In this document: one piece after another, positions 16,984 to 26,261 of the stretch
Layout: every line of letters begins with the position of its first letter
Position numbering within the stretch: the stretch's first letter is position 1
DNA from: Bosea vestrisii
GTDB taxonomy: Bacteria > Pseudomonadota > Alphaproteobacteria > Rhizobiales > Beijerinckiaceae
Length of the DNA stretch: 64,000 nt
Assembly (NCBI RefSeq): GCF_030144325.1
Contig: NZ_CP126307.1
Location: 1,984,001 to 2,048,000 of the forward strand
Direction of reading: 5' to 3'
Made by a program: the position numbers and the translations under genes
The notes under the pieces: model-generated
Seen by the model: the letters and a program-made list of their open reading frames with translations, nothing else
The model's database searches: none
What the model was told of the DNA's origin: nothing

Positions 16984-17940
16984 ATGGCTCTCGAACCGGC
17001 TCGCTTACAGGCCGTACCTAAACCCTGGGGTTCACGCGACCTCCTGCCGTGGAGCGGAATTGATCATCAAGGCGTCGCCATCGGTGAAATCTGGTTGCAG
17101 CGTCACGATCCGGCTTTCGAGCCAGCCTTGCTGCTCAAGCTGCTGTTCACATGCGAAGCCCTGTCGATCCAGGTACACCCGGGTGACGATGCCGCCCGGG
17201 CGATGGGGCTGACACGCGGCAAGACAGAGGCCTGGTACGTGCTTGCTGCCGAGCCCGGCGCCACGGTGGCGGTCGGCCTGCAGGCATCGCTCTCAGGGGC
17301 GCAGTTGCGAGTCGCGATCGAGGACGGCTCGATCGTTGAGAAGATGTCCTGGCGAACCGCCGCGGCGGGAGACGTCATCTTCGTGCCGGCGGGGACGATA
17401 CACGCGATCGGTCCGGGCCTCGTGCTCGCCGAGATCCAGCAGCGCAGCGACACAACCTTCCGCCTGTTCGATCACGGCCGCGGTCGCGAGCTCCACGTCG
17501 AATCCGGCATTGCTGCCGCCAATGCCGGCCCAGCTGCGGAGCAGGCGCCGCCGCGGCGGCTCGGTAACGCCAGGACCCTGCTCGTGGCGAGCCCCTTCTT
17601 CGTGCTCGAACGGCTCGAGTTCACAGCGGGATCCGTGTGGAAACTGCGTGCCCGGCCCGAGACCTGGCTGATCGTGATCGCCGGCGATGGGTGGCTCGGC
17701 CCCGCGCAGGCTGGTGTCGGCGAGGGCTGCTTCGCTGAGAACGAGACCCTCTCCATCGAGGCAGGAGAAGAAGGCCTCACCTGCCTCGTGGCCTACGCGG
17801 CCGCAGCACCCAGCAGAGACCTTCTTCGCCCCCTTGCGGCCAATGACGCCCTCACACCGATGAGTGCCGCATCTCGCCAGCAACGCCAGCTCACCGCACC
17901 AGCCGTTTCGCCCACTCCCCTCATGGAGGCACGACCTTGA
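16984..17940 (+). CDS. manA: Class I mannose-6-phosphate isomerase (phosphomannose isomerase)
   Basis: The 318-residue product is a type I phosphomannose isomerase, which interconverts fructose-6-phosphate and mannose-6-phosphate using zinc. Cupin metal-site motifs are visible: QVHPGD (residues 63-68) and KTEAWYVL (80-87), then AGTIHAIGPG. The ATG at 16984 follows TTGGAG; an upstream in-frame ATG gives a shadow-like extension. Its stop overlaps the TTG start of the glycosyltransferase (TTGA), implying coupling. In context it would supply mannose-6-phosphate for mannosyl donors. Confidence 0.88.
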   Translation: MALEPARLQAVPKPWGSRDLLPWSGIDHQGVAIGEIWLQRHDPAFEPALLLKLLFTCEALSIQVHPGDDAARAMGLTRGKTEAWYVLAAEPGATVAVGLQASLSGAQLRVAIEDGSIVEKMSWRTAAAGDVIFVPAGTIHAIGPGLVLAEIQQRSDTTFRLFDHGRGRELHVESGIAAANAGPAAEQAPPRRLGNARTLLVASPFFVLERLEFTAGSVWKLRARPETWLIVIAGDGWLGPAQAGVGEGCFAENETLSIEAGEEGLTCLVAYAAAAPSRDLLRPLAANDALTPMSAASRQQRQLTAPAVSPTPLMEARP

Positions 17941-20219
17941 ACCCGCTTCACCGCATCGCCTTCATCGGCAACTCGCTGCCGCGCCGCTGCGGCATCGCGA
18001 CCTTCACCACGGATCTGCAGCAGGCGGTCGCCGCATCGGACCCCGATCTGGCAACCTCCATCGTGGCGATGAACGATGGTGACGGTTACGACTATCCAGG
18101 CTCCGTCGGCTTCCAGATCCGCGAAGACCAAATACAGGATTATGCGGGCGCTGCCGATTTCCTGAATGCCGGCCGGTTCGACGTGGTCTCGCTGCAGCAC
18201 GAATTCGGCATCTTCGGCGGCGAAGCGGGCGCGCATGTCACAGGATTGCTGTCGCGTTTGACGATGCCGGTCGTCACCACGCTCCATACCGTTTTGTCGG
18301 AGCCAAGCCCGGCACAGCGCAGCGTCATGGAGCGGATCGTCGATTCCTCCTCCCGGGTGGTCGTCATGGCCGAGAAAGGGCGCGACTTGCTGCGCACAAT
18401 CTATCGGCTTCCCGCCGACAAGATCGAGGTGATCGCGCACGGCATTCCCGATTTCGCCTTTGTCGAACCGGACGACGCCAAGGCCAGGCACGGCTTCGCC
18501 GGCCGCTCGGTCATCCTGACCTTCGGCCTGCTGTCGCCCAACAAGGGCATCGAGGTAATGATCGATGCGATGCCGTCGATCCTGAGACGGCGGCCCGACG
18601 CCATCTACGTCGTCCTGGGTGCAACACACCCCCATCTCGTCCGCGAGCAGGGCGAAACCTATCGCATCGGCTTGCAGAAGCGTGTCCACGAGCTCGGCAT
18701 CGAGGACAATGTCGTCTTCCTCGACCAGTTCGTCGATCGCGAGACGCTGCTCGGCTTCATCTCGATGTGCGACGTCTACGTCACGCCTTATCTCAACGAG
18801 GCGCAAATGACCTCGGGCACGCTGGCCTACAGCTTCGGCCTCGGAAAGGCGGTCGTCTCGACGCCCTATTGGCATGCCCAGGAATTGCTTGCCGACGGCC
18901 GCGGCGTCCTGGTGCCGTTCGGCGACGTCGTCGCGACCGGCGACGAGATCGCAGCTTTGCTGACCGATGCCGAGAGGCGGCAGGCCATGCGCCGGCGCGC
19001 CTATGCCAGCAGCCGCTCCATGACCTGGGAACAGACCGCAAAGCGCTACCTCGCCACATTCGAGACGGTGCGCCGCGGCCGCGTGCTGAACGTGGTCGCC
19101 GGACCGGCGCAGGCAAGGCCGTTCCTCCAGCCTTCGGCGCCACCGGAGCTGCGCACCGAGCATCTCCATTGCATGTGCGACGATACCGGCCTGTTCCAGC
19201 ATGCCGTTCATTCCGTGCCCGACCGCACGCATGGCTACTGCGTCGACGATAATGCCCGCGCACTGCTGCTCTCCTGCGCTCTCGGCGGAGGCGGCGAGCA
19301 ACGCTTGCCCGAGCCGCTGACGGCGCGCTTCGCGTCCTTCGTCCAGCACGCCTGGAATCCGCAGGCGCAGCGTTTCCGCAATTTCATGAGCTTCGATCGA
19401 CGCTGGCTCGAGGAGGTCGGCTCGGAAGACAGCCATGGCCGCACGCTCTGGGCTCTTGGCGAGTGCGCGCGCAGCGACACGAGCCCGTCGCGGCGGCGCT
19501 GGGCGACTGCGCTGTTCGCCGAGGCCTTGCCTGTCGTCGAGAGCTTCAGCTCACCCCGTGCCTGGGGTTTCGCACTGCTCGGCCTCGATGCCTACTGCGC
19601 CGTGGTCGCGGCGCCGCCCTCGACCATCCGGCTGCGCTCCTTGCTGGCGGACCGCCTGCTCGGCTTGCTGTCGACGGTCGAGACGCCGGACTGGGCCTGG
19701 TTCGAGGAAGGCCTCTCCTACGACAATGCCCGGCTGCCCCAGGCACTGATCGCCACCGGGCTTTCGATGCAGGCTCCCGTCTATGTCGAGGCTGGCCTGC
19801 GCTCGCTGCGCTGGCTGGTCGGGGTGCAGAGCACGCCCGCCGGTCTGTTCAGGCCCGTGGGCTCGGACAGCTTCAGCGACAGGCTTAGCCCGCCGAAGGC
19901 ATTCGACCAGCAGCCACTGGAGGCCACTGCGACCATCTCGGCTTGCCTCGCTGCCTGGCGTGCCGATGGCGACCCGCAATGGCGGGCAGAAGCAGTGAGA
20001 GCTTTCGCCTGGTTCATGGGTGAGAACGATCTGTCGACCCCGCTGGTCGACCTGGATACCGGCGCCTGCCGCGACGGCCTGCACCGCGATCGGCCCAATG
20101 AGAACCGCGGCGGCGAATCCGTGGTATCCTACCTTCTCAGCCTCGCCGAGATTCGCCAGCTTTCCCGCATGAGCGGGGACCGCCCGAAACTGGCGCCGCT
20201 TCGGGTCTTGCACGCCTGA
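17937..20219 (+). CDS. GT4 glycosyltransferase with C-terminal alpha/alpha-toroid-like domain
   Basis: The 760-residue protein has two parts. Residues 1-380 form a GT-B fold GT4 transferase (IGNSLPRRCGIATFTTDLQQ, then ILTFGLLSPNKGIEVMIDAM and a nucleotide-sugar site near LNEAQMTSGTLAYSFGLGKA). Residues about 395-750 are an all-helical domain with DRTHGYCVDDNARALLLSCA and DSHGRTLWALGECAR, suggestive of a glycosidase-like toroid. The TTG start has GGAGG 8 bases upstream and overlaps the manA stop. The next gene is a GH130 phosphorylase, so a mannoside made by the transferase may be turned over by its neighbour. The acceptor is unknown. Confidence 0.85.
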   Translation: MNPLHRIAFIGNSLPRRCGIATFTTDLQQAVAASDPDLATSIVAMNDGDGYDYPGSVGFQIREDQIQDYAGAADFLNAGRFDVVSLQHEFGIFGGEAGAHVTGLLSRLTMPVVTTLHTVLSEPSPAQRSVMERIVDSSSRVVVMAEKGRDLLRTIYRLPADKIEVIAHGIPDFAFVEPDDAKARHGFAGRSVILTFGLLSPNKGIEVMIDAMPSILRRRPDAIYVVLGATHPHLVREQGETYRIGLQKRVHELGIEDNVVFLDQFVDRETLLGFISMCDVYVTPYLNEAQMTSGTLAYSFGLGKAVVSTPYWHAQELLADGRGVLVPFGDVVATGDEIAALLTDAERRQAMRRRAYASSRSMTWEQTAKRYLATFETVRRGRVLNVVAGPAQARPFLQPSAPPELRTEHLHCMCDDTGLFQHAVHSVPDRTHGYCVDDNARALLLSCALGGGGEQRLPEPLTARFASFVQHAWNPQAQRFRNFMSFDRRWLEEVGSEDSHGRTLWALGECARSDTSPSRRRWATALFAEALPVVESFSSPRAWGFALLGLDAYCAVVAAPPSTIRLRSLLADRLLGLLSTVETPDWAWFEEGLSYDNARLPQALIATGLSMQAPVYVEAGLRSLRWLVGVQSTPAGLFRPVGSDSFSDRLSPPKAFDQQPLEATATISACLAAWRADGDPQWRAEAVRAFAWFMGENDLSTPLVDLDTGACRDGLHRDRPNENRGGESVVSYLLSLAEIRQLSRMSGDRPKLAPLRVLHA

Positions 20220-20256
20220 GCCTCCGGCGATCCGCACAAACCGACTTGGGGGCGAC

Positions 20257-21600
20257 GTGTCGCAAGCCACCTTCCTGAACCGGCAGGCCTTGCACCTGCA
20301 TCCGGATCCCGCCCGGGTCGTGGTGCGCCGTTTCGGGCCTTCGCCCGATCCGCGCGACATGAACCCGACCGACAAGCTGCGTGCGAACCACATCGTCGCT
20401 CGCGTGATGGGACTGGACCATGAGGCGGCAGCAAGCCAGCTCGCCGAGGTGCTGGAGAACTTCAACGGCCGGCACCGGAACCTGCTGGAGCGCTTCGAGG
20501 CGCGCGCCGACGAGATGGAAGAGGTGTTCACGGTCCACGGCGCGTTCACCAAAACGCAGCGCCGGCTGGTCGGATCTTACTTCCTGCACGAGTATTCGTT
20601 CGAGGCTGCGGCACTCTTCAACCCGAGCATCGTCTTGCACCCCGACCAGTCCGGTGCTCCGCCAGGCGGGTGTCGTTTCATTCTCAGCGTGCGCGCGGTC
20701 GGCGAGGGGCATATCTCATCCCTGACCTTCCGCTCGGGCACGGTCGCCGCCGACGGCAGCCTGAGCGTCGATCCGACCTCCCGTCTCGCGACGATTGCCA
20801 CCTTCCGCAACCGCATGGTGCGCCTCGATGGCGATGACGTCGAGGTGGTGTTCTCCCCGGATGGCGACATCAGCGAGCGGGTGATCTTTCCAATCACGGC
20901 TTCTCAGTCGAATGGCATCGAGGATGCGCGCTTCGTCGCGTTCGACGAGGGTGGGCGAACCGTGTTCCGCGCGACCTACACGGCCTATAACGGCAGGGGG
21001 ATACGCTCCGAGCTGATCGAGACCACCGACTTCCTGTCGTTCCGGATGTCACCGCTGCGAGGCAGCGCTGCCGTGAACAAGGGGATGGCGTTGTTTCCGC
21101 GCAAGATCGGCGGCCGCTACGCCATGATCGCGCGGCAGGACAACGAGAACCTCTATCTCGTCTATTCGGACGATCTCATGAACTGGGACGGCGGGGTCGC
21201 GATCCTGAAGCCGCAATATCCCTGGGAGTTCATTCAGATCGGGACCTGCGGTTCGCCGATCGAGCTCGATGAGGGCTGGCTGCTCTTCACCCATGGCGTC
21301 GGGCCGGTACGGCGCTATGCGATCGGCGCCGTCCTTCTCGACAAGAAGGATCCGTCGAGGGTGCTTGCGCGCTCACGCGAACCTCTAGTCCGACCGGAGC
21401 CGTCCGAGCGCGAGGGCTACGTTCCCAACGTCGTCTATACCTGCGGCGCGATGCGTCATGGCGGACAGATCGTCCTGCCCTACGCGGTCTCCGACACCTA
21501 CTGCAATTTCGCGACGATCAGGATCGAGGCGCTACTGCAGGCCCTGGATCCCGTTGCTGCGGAAGAGACCCACGATCTGCGGCAGGGCGCCGCTCATTGA
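20257..21600 (+). CDS. GH130-family glycoside phosphorylase/hydrolase (beta-mannoside type)
   Basis: The 447-residue protein resembles GH130 enzymes, a five-bladed beta-propeller family. Most members phosphorolyse beta-mannosides to mannose-1-phosphate, though some hydrolyse them. Diagnostic stretches are FNPSIVLHP, SNGIEDARFVAF (general-acid Asp region), the segment around ALFPRKIGGRYAMIARQDN, and EREGYVPNVVYTCGA. The GTG start follows a GGGGGCG ribosome site, 37 bases after the glycosyltransferase stop. Linkage and whether it is a phosphorylase cannot be decided without structure or assay. Confidence 0.85.
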   Translation: MSQATFLNRQALHLHPDPARVVVRRFGPSPDPRDMNPTDKLRANHIVARVMGLDHEAAASQLAEVLENFNGRHRNLLERFEARADEMEEVFTVHGAFTKTQRRLVGSYFLHEYSFEAAALFNPSIVLHPDQSGAPPGGCRFILSVRAVGEGHISSLTFRSGTVAADGSLSVDPTSRLATIATFRNRMVRLDGDDVEVVFSPDGDISERVIFPITASQSNGIEDARFVAFDEGGRTVFRATYTAYNGRGIRSELIETTDFLSFRMSPLRGSAAVNKGMALFPRKIGGRYAMIARQDNENLYLVYSDDLMNWDGGVAILKPQYPWEFIQIGTCGSPIELDEGWLLFTHGVGPVRRYAIGAVLLDKKDPSRVLARSREPLVRPEPSEREGYVPNVVYTCGAMRHGGQIVLPYAVSDTYCNFATIRIEALLQALDPVAAEETHDLRQGAAH

Positions 21601-21613
21601 AAGGAAGATGAAA

Positions 21614-21853
21614 ATGACCCAGCACGAGTCTGCAATCCAGCGCTCGATCAAGCTTGGGGATGTGGTCCGGCTGTCCTTCGGCTTCGCCGATCAATCCGGT
21701 AGCGGCGAGTATGAGATCGTGCGGATCATGCCGACGCGGGCGAGCGGCGAGCGTGAATATCGCGTTCGCGGCGCCGACGGCCATGAACGGGCGATCGGGC
21801 ACGATCAGATTGTTTCGGACGGCCTAGAATCGGTGCGCAGCCCCGCCGGATGA
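21614..21853 (+). CDS. Small hypothetical protein (79 aa), possible SH3-like
   Basis: The 79-residue product begins MTQHESAIQRSIKLGDVVRL. Its alternating strands (KLGDVVRLSFGF, GEYEIVRIMP, EREYRVRGADGHERAI) suggest a small beta-barrel. The ATG at 21614 is preferred to 21608 because AAGGAAG then has a normal 6-base spacing. It lies 13 bases after the GH130 gene and is probably co-transcribed. Function unknown. Confidence 0.65.
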   Translation: MTQHESAIQRSIKLGDVVRLSFGFADQSGSGEYEIVRIMPTRASGEREYRVRGADGHERAIGHDQIVSDGLESVRSPAG

Positions 21854-21908
21854 TTGCTCACTGCGAGGCTAATCTCATCCCGCAAGCCGACTTTTCTGGA
21901 GAAGACAC

Positions 21909-22133
21909 TTGGCTGAGAACTCGAAGTCCCGCGTGACGGCAGATGCCGCGTTCCTGAGAACGCAAACCCAATCATTGACGCGCAACCGCGTCCTTTCCGA
22001 AACGGAGACCATCAACCAGGCGCGCGACGCCAACACGGCGCGCTTGAAAGCGCTGCGGCTGCAGAAAGAAGAGGCCGAGCGCGCCGCTGCAGCGTCTGCG
22101 CCACCGAAGGCCAAGCGCAAACGGACTGTTTGA
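21909..22133 (+). CDS. Small helical hypothetical protein (74 aa)
   Basis: The 74-residue product (TTG start, GGAGA upstream) is highly charged and helical. A coiled-coil-prone NTARLKALRLQKEEAERAA leads into a basic tail ending PKAKRKRTV. No family is named. Together with its neighbours it forms a run of small genes within the carbohydrate module. Confidence 0.6.
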   Translation: MAENSKSRVTADAAFLRTQTQSLTRNRVLSETETINQARDANTARLKALRLQKEEAERAAAASAPPKAKRKRTV

Positions 22134-22242
22134 CCGGCTCAATGTCCATTTCCGGGAGCCTCGACGACAAGACCGCTTTCCCAGCTGGCTGAAGCCCGCA
22201 CCTTGAACCCGCTGATCGCGGGTTCCAACCCATGGAGTTCGC

Positions 22243-22503
22243 TTGGATATCGACGTCACCCAGAAGTCGGATGGAACGGCCTGGTTGCTGACCGATCTGC
22301 TCGGCCGCGACATGGGATATATCGAGGACAGAGCGGCGGGCGAGTTCATGGTTTATCCGGCGGGCCAGGCACTGCACACGATGGAGGCCATGCGCCGGGG
22401 GCCCTTCAAATCCCTCGATGACGCGCTAGCCGAGATCGAGCGTTTTACGCGGGGTACCTGCCGGCGGCTGTCCGCAGATGAAGGGCCTGCTGCCGATGAC
22501 TGA
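22243..22503 (+). CDS. Small hypothetical protein (86 aa)
   Basis: The 86-residue product starts at TTG (GGAG upstream) and reads MDIDVTQKSDGTAWLLTDLL. It has a compact alpha/beta pattern and a conserved-looking GPFKSLDDALAEIERFTRGT helix. I recognise no family. Its 3' end faces a convergent small gene. Confidence 0.6.
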   Translation: MDIDVTQKSDGTAWLLTDLLGRDMGYIEDRAAGEFMVYPAGQALHTMEAMRRGPFKSLDDALAEIERFTRGTCRRLSADEGPAADD

Positions 22504-22534
22504 GCAAGGCCGGTCGGCTCCGCTCTGGCGCGGA

Positions 22535-22801
22535 TCAAATCGGCTTGACTTCAATACCCTTGGCGCGCCGCTTGAGCGGAGTGTCATCCGGCAGGTCGAT
22601 CAGCCTCGCCTTGCGCGAGGCCTTGGCCTGATCGGAAATCGGAAGCCCCGAAAGCGCTTCATCGATATGGCTGCCCGCCACCGAGCGCGCCTTCCGCTGC
22701 TGCCGCTTCCTGACGATATTGCGCGGCGCATCTGCGGGAAGCGACAGTTCCATGTCGTGATCGACAGGCGGTGTCGGCGGGATGGTCCTGGAAATGGGCA
22801 T
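22535..22801 (-). CDS. Small basic hypothetical protein (88 aa)
   Basis: The 88-residue product begins MPISRTIPPTPPVDHDMELS. A strongly basic middle (IVRKRQQRKARS) and a Lys/Arg-rich end may bind nucleic acid. The start at 22801 is inferred by composition, because the longer open frame to 22957 overlaps the GH13 gene and is Arg/Trp-rich shadow. Function unknown. Confidence 0.5.
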   Translation of the reverse strand: MPISRTIPPTPPVDHDMELSLPADAPRNIVRKRQQRKARSVAGSHIDEALSGLPISDQAKASRKARLIDLPDDTPLKRRAKGIEVKPI

Positions 22802-22944
22802 AATAGACCAACCGTCACCGGAGGCCTTTTGTTCCGAGCCAAGGCGACAAGTCCAGTGCGGGGCCTGTTCGGAGAAGAGGGGGATAGAATTCCAGCCCAC
22901 GCCGCCGGCTCTCAGGCATCGCCCTCGCATGCGGTGACGCGGCG

Positions 22945-24549
22945 ATGATCGCGCCATGGTGGCAGAGCGGCGTGATCTACCAGATCTACCCGCGCTCGTT
23001 CCAGGACGCCAACAGCGATGGGGTCGGCGACCTCAAGGGCATCACCCGGCGGCTGGACTACCTGGCCGAGCTGGGCGTCGATGCGATCTGGATTTCACCG
23101 ATCTATCCCTCGCCGATGGCCGATTTCGGCTACGACGTCTCCGACTATTGCGACATCGATCCCCGCTTCGGCACCCTCGCCGATTTCGACGATCTGCTGG
23201 CGCAGGCCCATGCGCGCGGGCTCAAGGTCCTGCTCGATTTCGTGCCGAACCACACCTCCGACCGGCATCCCTGGTTCGCGGAGAGCCGGTCCTCGCGCAG
23301 CAATCCGAAACGGGACTGGTATCTCTGGCGTGATCCGGCCCCCGGAGGCGGGCCGCCCAACAACTGGATCAGCGATTTCGGCGGCCCGGCCTGGGAATGG
23401 GACGAGGCCAGCGGCCAGTATTACTACCATGCCTTCCTGAAGGAGCAGCCGGACCTCAACTGGCGCAATCCTGCGGTGCGGGCCGCGATGCACGAAGTGC
23501 TGCGCTTCTGGTTCGACCGCGGCGTCGACGGCTTCCGCATCGACGTGCTCTGGCACCTGGTCAAGGCCGCCGACTTTCCCGACAACCCGCCGAACCCGGC
23601 CTATCGGCCTGCGCTCGGCGAGATGCACCGCCTGCTCCAGCTGCATTCGACCGACCAGCCCGAGGTCCATGGCATCGCAGCCGACATGCGCACACTCACG
23701 GACGCGTATGGCGCGGCGGGGCGAGGCGAACGTGTGCTGATCGGAGAGATCTACCTGCCGGTCGAGCGGCTGATGCGCTATTACGGCGAGGATCGGGCCG
23801 GTGTGCACCTGCCTTTCAACTTCCAGCTCATCGAGGCGCCCTGGCAGGCACGGTCTCTGGCCGCGCTCATCGCCGCATACGAGGCGGCGCTGCCGCCCGG
23901 CGGTTGGCCGAACTGGGTGCTCGGCAATCATGACCGCCCGCGCGCCGCGACCAGGCTCGGGGAAAGCCAGGCCCGGGTCGCGGCGATGCTTTTGCTGACG
24001 CTGCGGGGCACGCCCACCCTCTATTATGGCGATGAGCTCGGCCTGAATGATGTGCCGATCCCGCTCGATCAGACCCAGGATCCGCGCGAGCTGCGCGAGC
24101 CGGGAAAGGGCCTCGGGCGCGATCCGGTCCGCACGCCGATGCCGTGGGACGGCAGCGCGCAGGCCGGCTTCAGCACGGCCCCGCCCTGGCTGCCGCTCAA
24201 CGCCGACTGGCCGGCGCGGAACGTGGCGCGGCAGCTGGCCGAACCTGGCTCGATGCTGACGCTGCATCGCCAACTGCTCGCGGCCCGGCGCAGCCATCCT
24301 GCCTTGGCGATAGGTGATTTCGCGCTGCTGGATGCCGAGGACGACGTCCTGGCCCATGAGCGTCGGCATGGTGCGGACCGGCTGGTCGTGGCGCTCAATC
24401 TCGGGGCGCGGCCGCAGCGCCTGGCCTTGCCGGAATGGGCGCATGATTGCCGCCCCCTTCTCTCCACGCTTGCCGACGTAACGCCGATTCAGGACGGCGC
24501 ATTGCTGCTGCGGCCCGATGAGGGCGTGATCCTGACGCTCGCCGACTGA
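22945..24549 (+). CDS. GH13 alpha-glucosidase (oligo-1,6-glucosidase type)
   Basis: The 534-residue enzyme has the full GH13 catalytic set. GVIYQIYPRSFQDANSDGVG opens the barrel, DFVPNHTS is region I, and the nucleophile Asp is in GFRIDVLWH. The acid/base Glu is in IGEIYLP and the third Asp in LGNHDRPR. QPDLNWRNP is typical of the alpha-glucosidase/oligoglucosidase subgroup. There is no signal peptide, so it is cytoplasmic. A GT4 gene follows after 21 bases. Alternatives within GH13, such as isomaltulose or trehalulose synthase, cannot be excluded. Confidence 0.92.
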   Translation: MIAPWWQSGVIYQIYPRSFQDANSDGVGDLKGITRRLDYLAELGVDAIWISPIYPSPMADFGYDVSDYCDIDPRFGTLADFDDLLAQAHARGLKVLLDFVPNHTSDRHPWFAESRSSRSNPKRDWYLWRDPAPGGGPPNNWISDFGGPAWEWDEASGQYYYHAFLKEQPDLNWRNPAVRAAMHEVLRFWFDRGVDGFRIDVLWHLVKAADFPDNPPNPAYRPALGEMHRLLQLHSTDQPEVHGIAADMRTLTDAYGAAGRGERVLIGEIYLPVERLMRYYGEDRAGVHLPFNFQLIEAPWQARSLAALIAAYEAALPPGGWPNWVLGNHDRPRAATRLGESQARVAAMLLLTLRGTPTLYYGDELGLNDVPIPLDQTQDPRELREPGKGLGRDPVRTPMPWDGSAQAGFSTAPPWLPLNADWPARNVARQLAEPGSMLTLHRQLLAARRSHPALAIGDFALLDAEDDVLAHERRHGADRLVVALNLGARPQRLALPEWAHDCRPLLSTLADVTPIQDGALLLRPDEGVILTLAD

Positions 24550-24570
24550 CCACAGGGAGGGACGAACGCT

Positions 24571-25578
24571 TTGCGCATCGCCATGCTGGCGCCGATCTCC
24601 TGGCGCACGCCGCCGCGCCATTACGGCCCATGGGAGCTGGTGACGAGCCTGCTGACCGAGGCGCTCGTGGCGCGCGGCGTCGACGTCACCCTGTTCGCCA
24701 CGAAAGACAGCCTCACGGCGGGTACCTTGGCCGGCGTCTGCCCTGCGCCCTATTCCGAGGATCCGACGATCGACGCCAAGGTCTGGGAGCTGCTGCACGT
24801 CGCCCATGTCTTCGAGCGCGCCGGCGAGTTCGACTTGATCCACAACCAGGCCGATTTCGTGCCGCTCGCCTTCTCGCGCCTGGTCGATACGCCGGTGGTG
24901 ACGACGATCCACGGCTTCTCCTCGGAGCGCATCCTGCCGGCCTTCAAGACCTATGAGGACCTGGTCCACTATGTTGCCATCAGCGCTGCCGATAGGCACC
25001 CCGATCTGCGCTATGCGGCGACGATCCACCACGGCATCCGGCTTGAGGATTTCCCGTTCGATCCGATTGGGAGCGACGACCTGCTGTTCTTCGGCCGCAT
25101 CCACCCCGACAAGGGCGCGGCCGAGGCGATCGCCGCCGCGCGCGGCGCCGGGCGGCGGCTGGTCATGGCCGGTATCGTCCAGGACCAAGGCTATTACGAC
25201 GCGCAGGTCGCCCCCGCGCTGGCTGGCGAGAGCGTCGTCTATCTCGGCCCCGTCGGCGGCAGCGTCCGCACGCATGCACTTGGCTCGGCCAAGGCGCTGC
25301 TTCACCTGATCAACTTCGAGGAGCCGTTCGGCTTGTCGGTGATCGAGGCGCTCGCCTGCGGAACGCCGGTCATCGCCTCACGGCGCGGGTCGATGCCGGA
25401 GCTGATCGAGCACGGCGTGACCGGTTTCCTGGTCGACAGCACCGAGGAAGCCGTGGCTGCGATCGCGCGCCTCTCCGAAATCGACCGCGCCGCCTGCCGG
25501 GCAGCGGTCGCGGCGCGCTTCACCGTCGACCGCATGGCCGATCATTATCTCGAGCTGTATCGCTCCATCCTCGGATGA
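24571..25578 (+). CDS. GT4-family glycosyltransferase
   Basis: The 335-residue product has a GT-B fold of the GT4 family: N-terminal MLAPISWRTPPRHYGPWELV (a glycine-rich donor loop), central FFGRIHPDKGAAEAIAAARG, and the C-terminal E-x7-E-like NFEEPFGLSVIEALACGTPV. The TTG start follows AGGGAGGG. It is likely co-transcribed with the GH13 gene. Donor and acceptor are unknown; the surrounding mannose-related genes suggest a hexose transfer. Confidence 0.88.
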   Translation: MRIAMLAPISWRTPPRHYGPWELVTSLLTEALVARGVDVTLFATKDSLTAGTLAGVCPAPYSEDPTIDAKVWELLHVAHVFERAGEFDLIHNQADFVPLAFSRLVDTPVVTTIHGFSSERILPAFKTYEDLVHYVAISAADRHPDLRYAATIHHGIRLEDFPFDPIGSDDLLFFGRIHPDKGAAEAIAAARGAGRRLVMAGIVQDQGYYDAQVAPALAGESVVYLGPVGGSVRTHALGSAKALLHLINFEEPFGLSVIEALACGTPVIASRRGSMPELIEHGVTGFLVDSTEEAVAAIARLSEIDRAACRAAVAARFTVDRMADHYLELYRSILG

Positions 25579-25863
25579 GGCCCGGGCGCTCCCGGCAGGC
25601 AGATGCAAAAGAAACGGCGTGCGCTCTCCTCGGCCCTGGCCTAGGCTACGACTCTGCTTCGACATGACTTGCCTGGATCCGTTCCCAGGCAGCTGCTAGC
25701 CGGCCGCGCTGACACGAGCACCTGCTCGCCTCTCCTTGCAAGACATCTGCGCCTTCAACCACGCATGCGCATTGCGATGGGCGATCGCCCTGCGAAGCGC
25801 CAGCTCCGGCCGGTACGACCCGAGAGATCGCGATCGCGATCTCCGAACAAGGACAAGAACGGC

Positions 25864-25995
25864 ATGTCAAAAGGCGAACGACGCGGAAACCGCGAGACCA
25901 AGAAGCCAAAGCAGGAAAAGCCGAAAATTGCAGTCGCAGCCCCCGCCAGCCTTCCCACTGCGGTCGCGAAGGCTCCGGCTTCGAAAAAGAAATAG
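25864..25995 (+). CDS. Small basic Lys-rich protein (43 aa)
   Basis: The 43-residue frame begins MSKGERRGNRETKKPKQEKP and ends APASKKK. It is about one third Lys and Arg, with an AAPASLPTAVAKAPA spacer. This composition recurs in small uncharacterised Hyphomicrobiales proteins. The ATG follows AAGGACAAG. It is probably disordered; function unknown. Confidence 0.5.
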   Translation: MSKGERRGNRETKKPKQEKPKIAVAAPASLPTAVAKAPASKKK

Positions 25996-26069
25996 CGTCT
26001 TGTGCTTTTCGGCAGCGGTCCCCGGGACCAGGCGCACGCTGCGGCCTTCGACCAACCGACAGGACAGTG

Positions 26070-26261
26070 ATGATCCGCTTCAGGACGATCGAGCCGAAAC
26101 CGGCTGCAAACACCAATAAGCCAGTCATTGCCCCGCAAACGGCAGCCACGCCAACCAAGCCGGCGCCGGCTGACGACGATGGGAAGATCGGAAGGCGACG
26201 GCCATGGGATTCAGAGAAACCCGCTGGTCCCTCGTCGGCAGAAAAGCCCGAGCGCGACTAG
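26070..26261 (+). CDS. Small Pro/Ala-rich hypothetical protein (63 aa)
   Basis: The frame of about 63 residues starts MIRFRTIEPKPAANTNKPVI and is rich in Pro, Ala, Lys and Asp, so it is likely disordered. It ends EKPERD and overlaps the convergent DUF1488 gene by 4 bases. A GTG just before the ATG is an alternative start. It is weakly supported but close in style to the preceding small gene. Confidence 0.42.
   Translation: MIRFRTIEPKPAANTNKPVIAPQTAATPTKPAPADDDGKIGRRRPWDSEKPAGPSSAEKPERD

Noticed and set aside
22810..22835. EcfG-like motif on the minus strand before the gene at 22535-22801
   Set aside because: Spacing is 18 bases and the predicted start of transcription would fall on the start codon, so it is probably chance.
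23095..25305. 736-residue open frame on the minus strand
   Set aside because: Lies opposite the clearly assigned GH13 and GT4 genes and has no recognisable domain.
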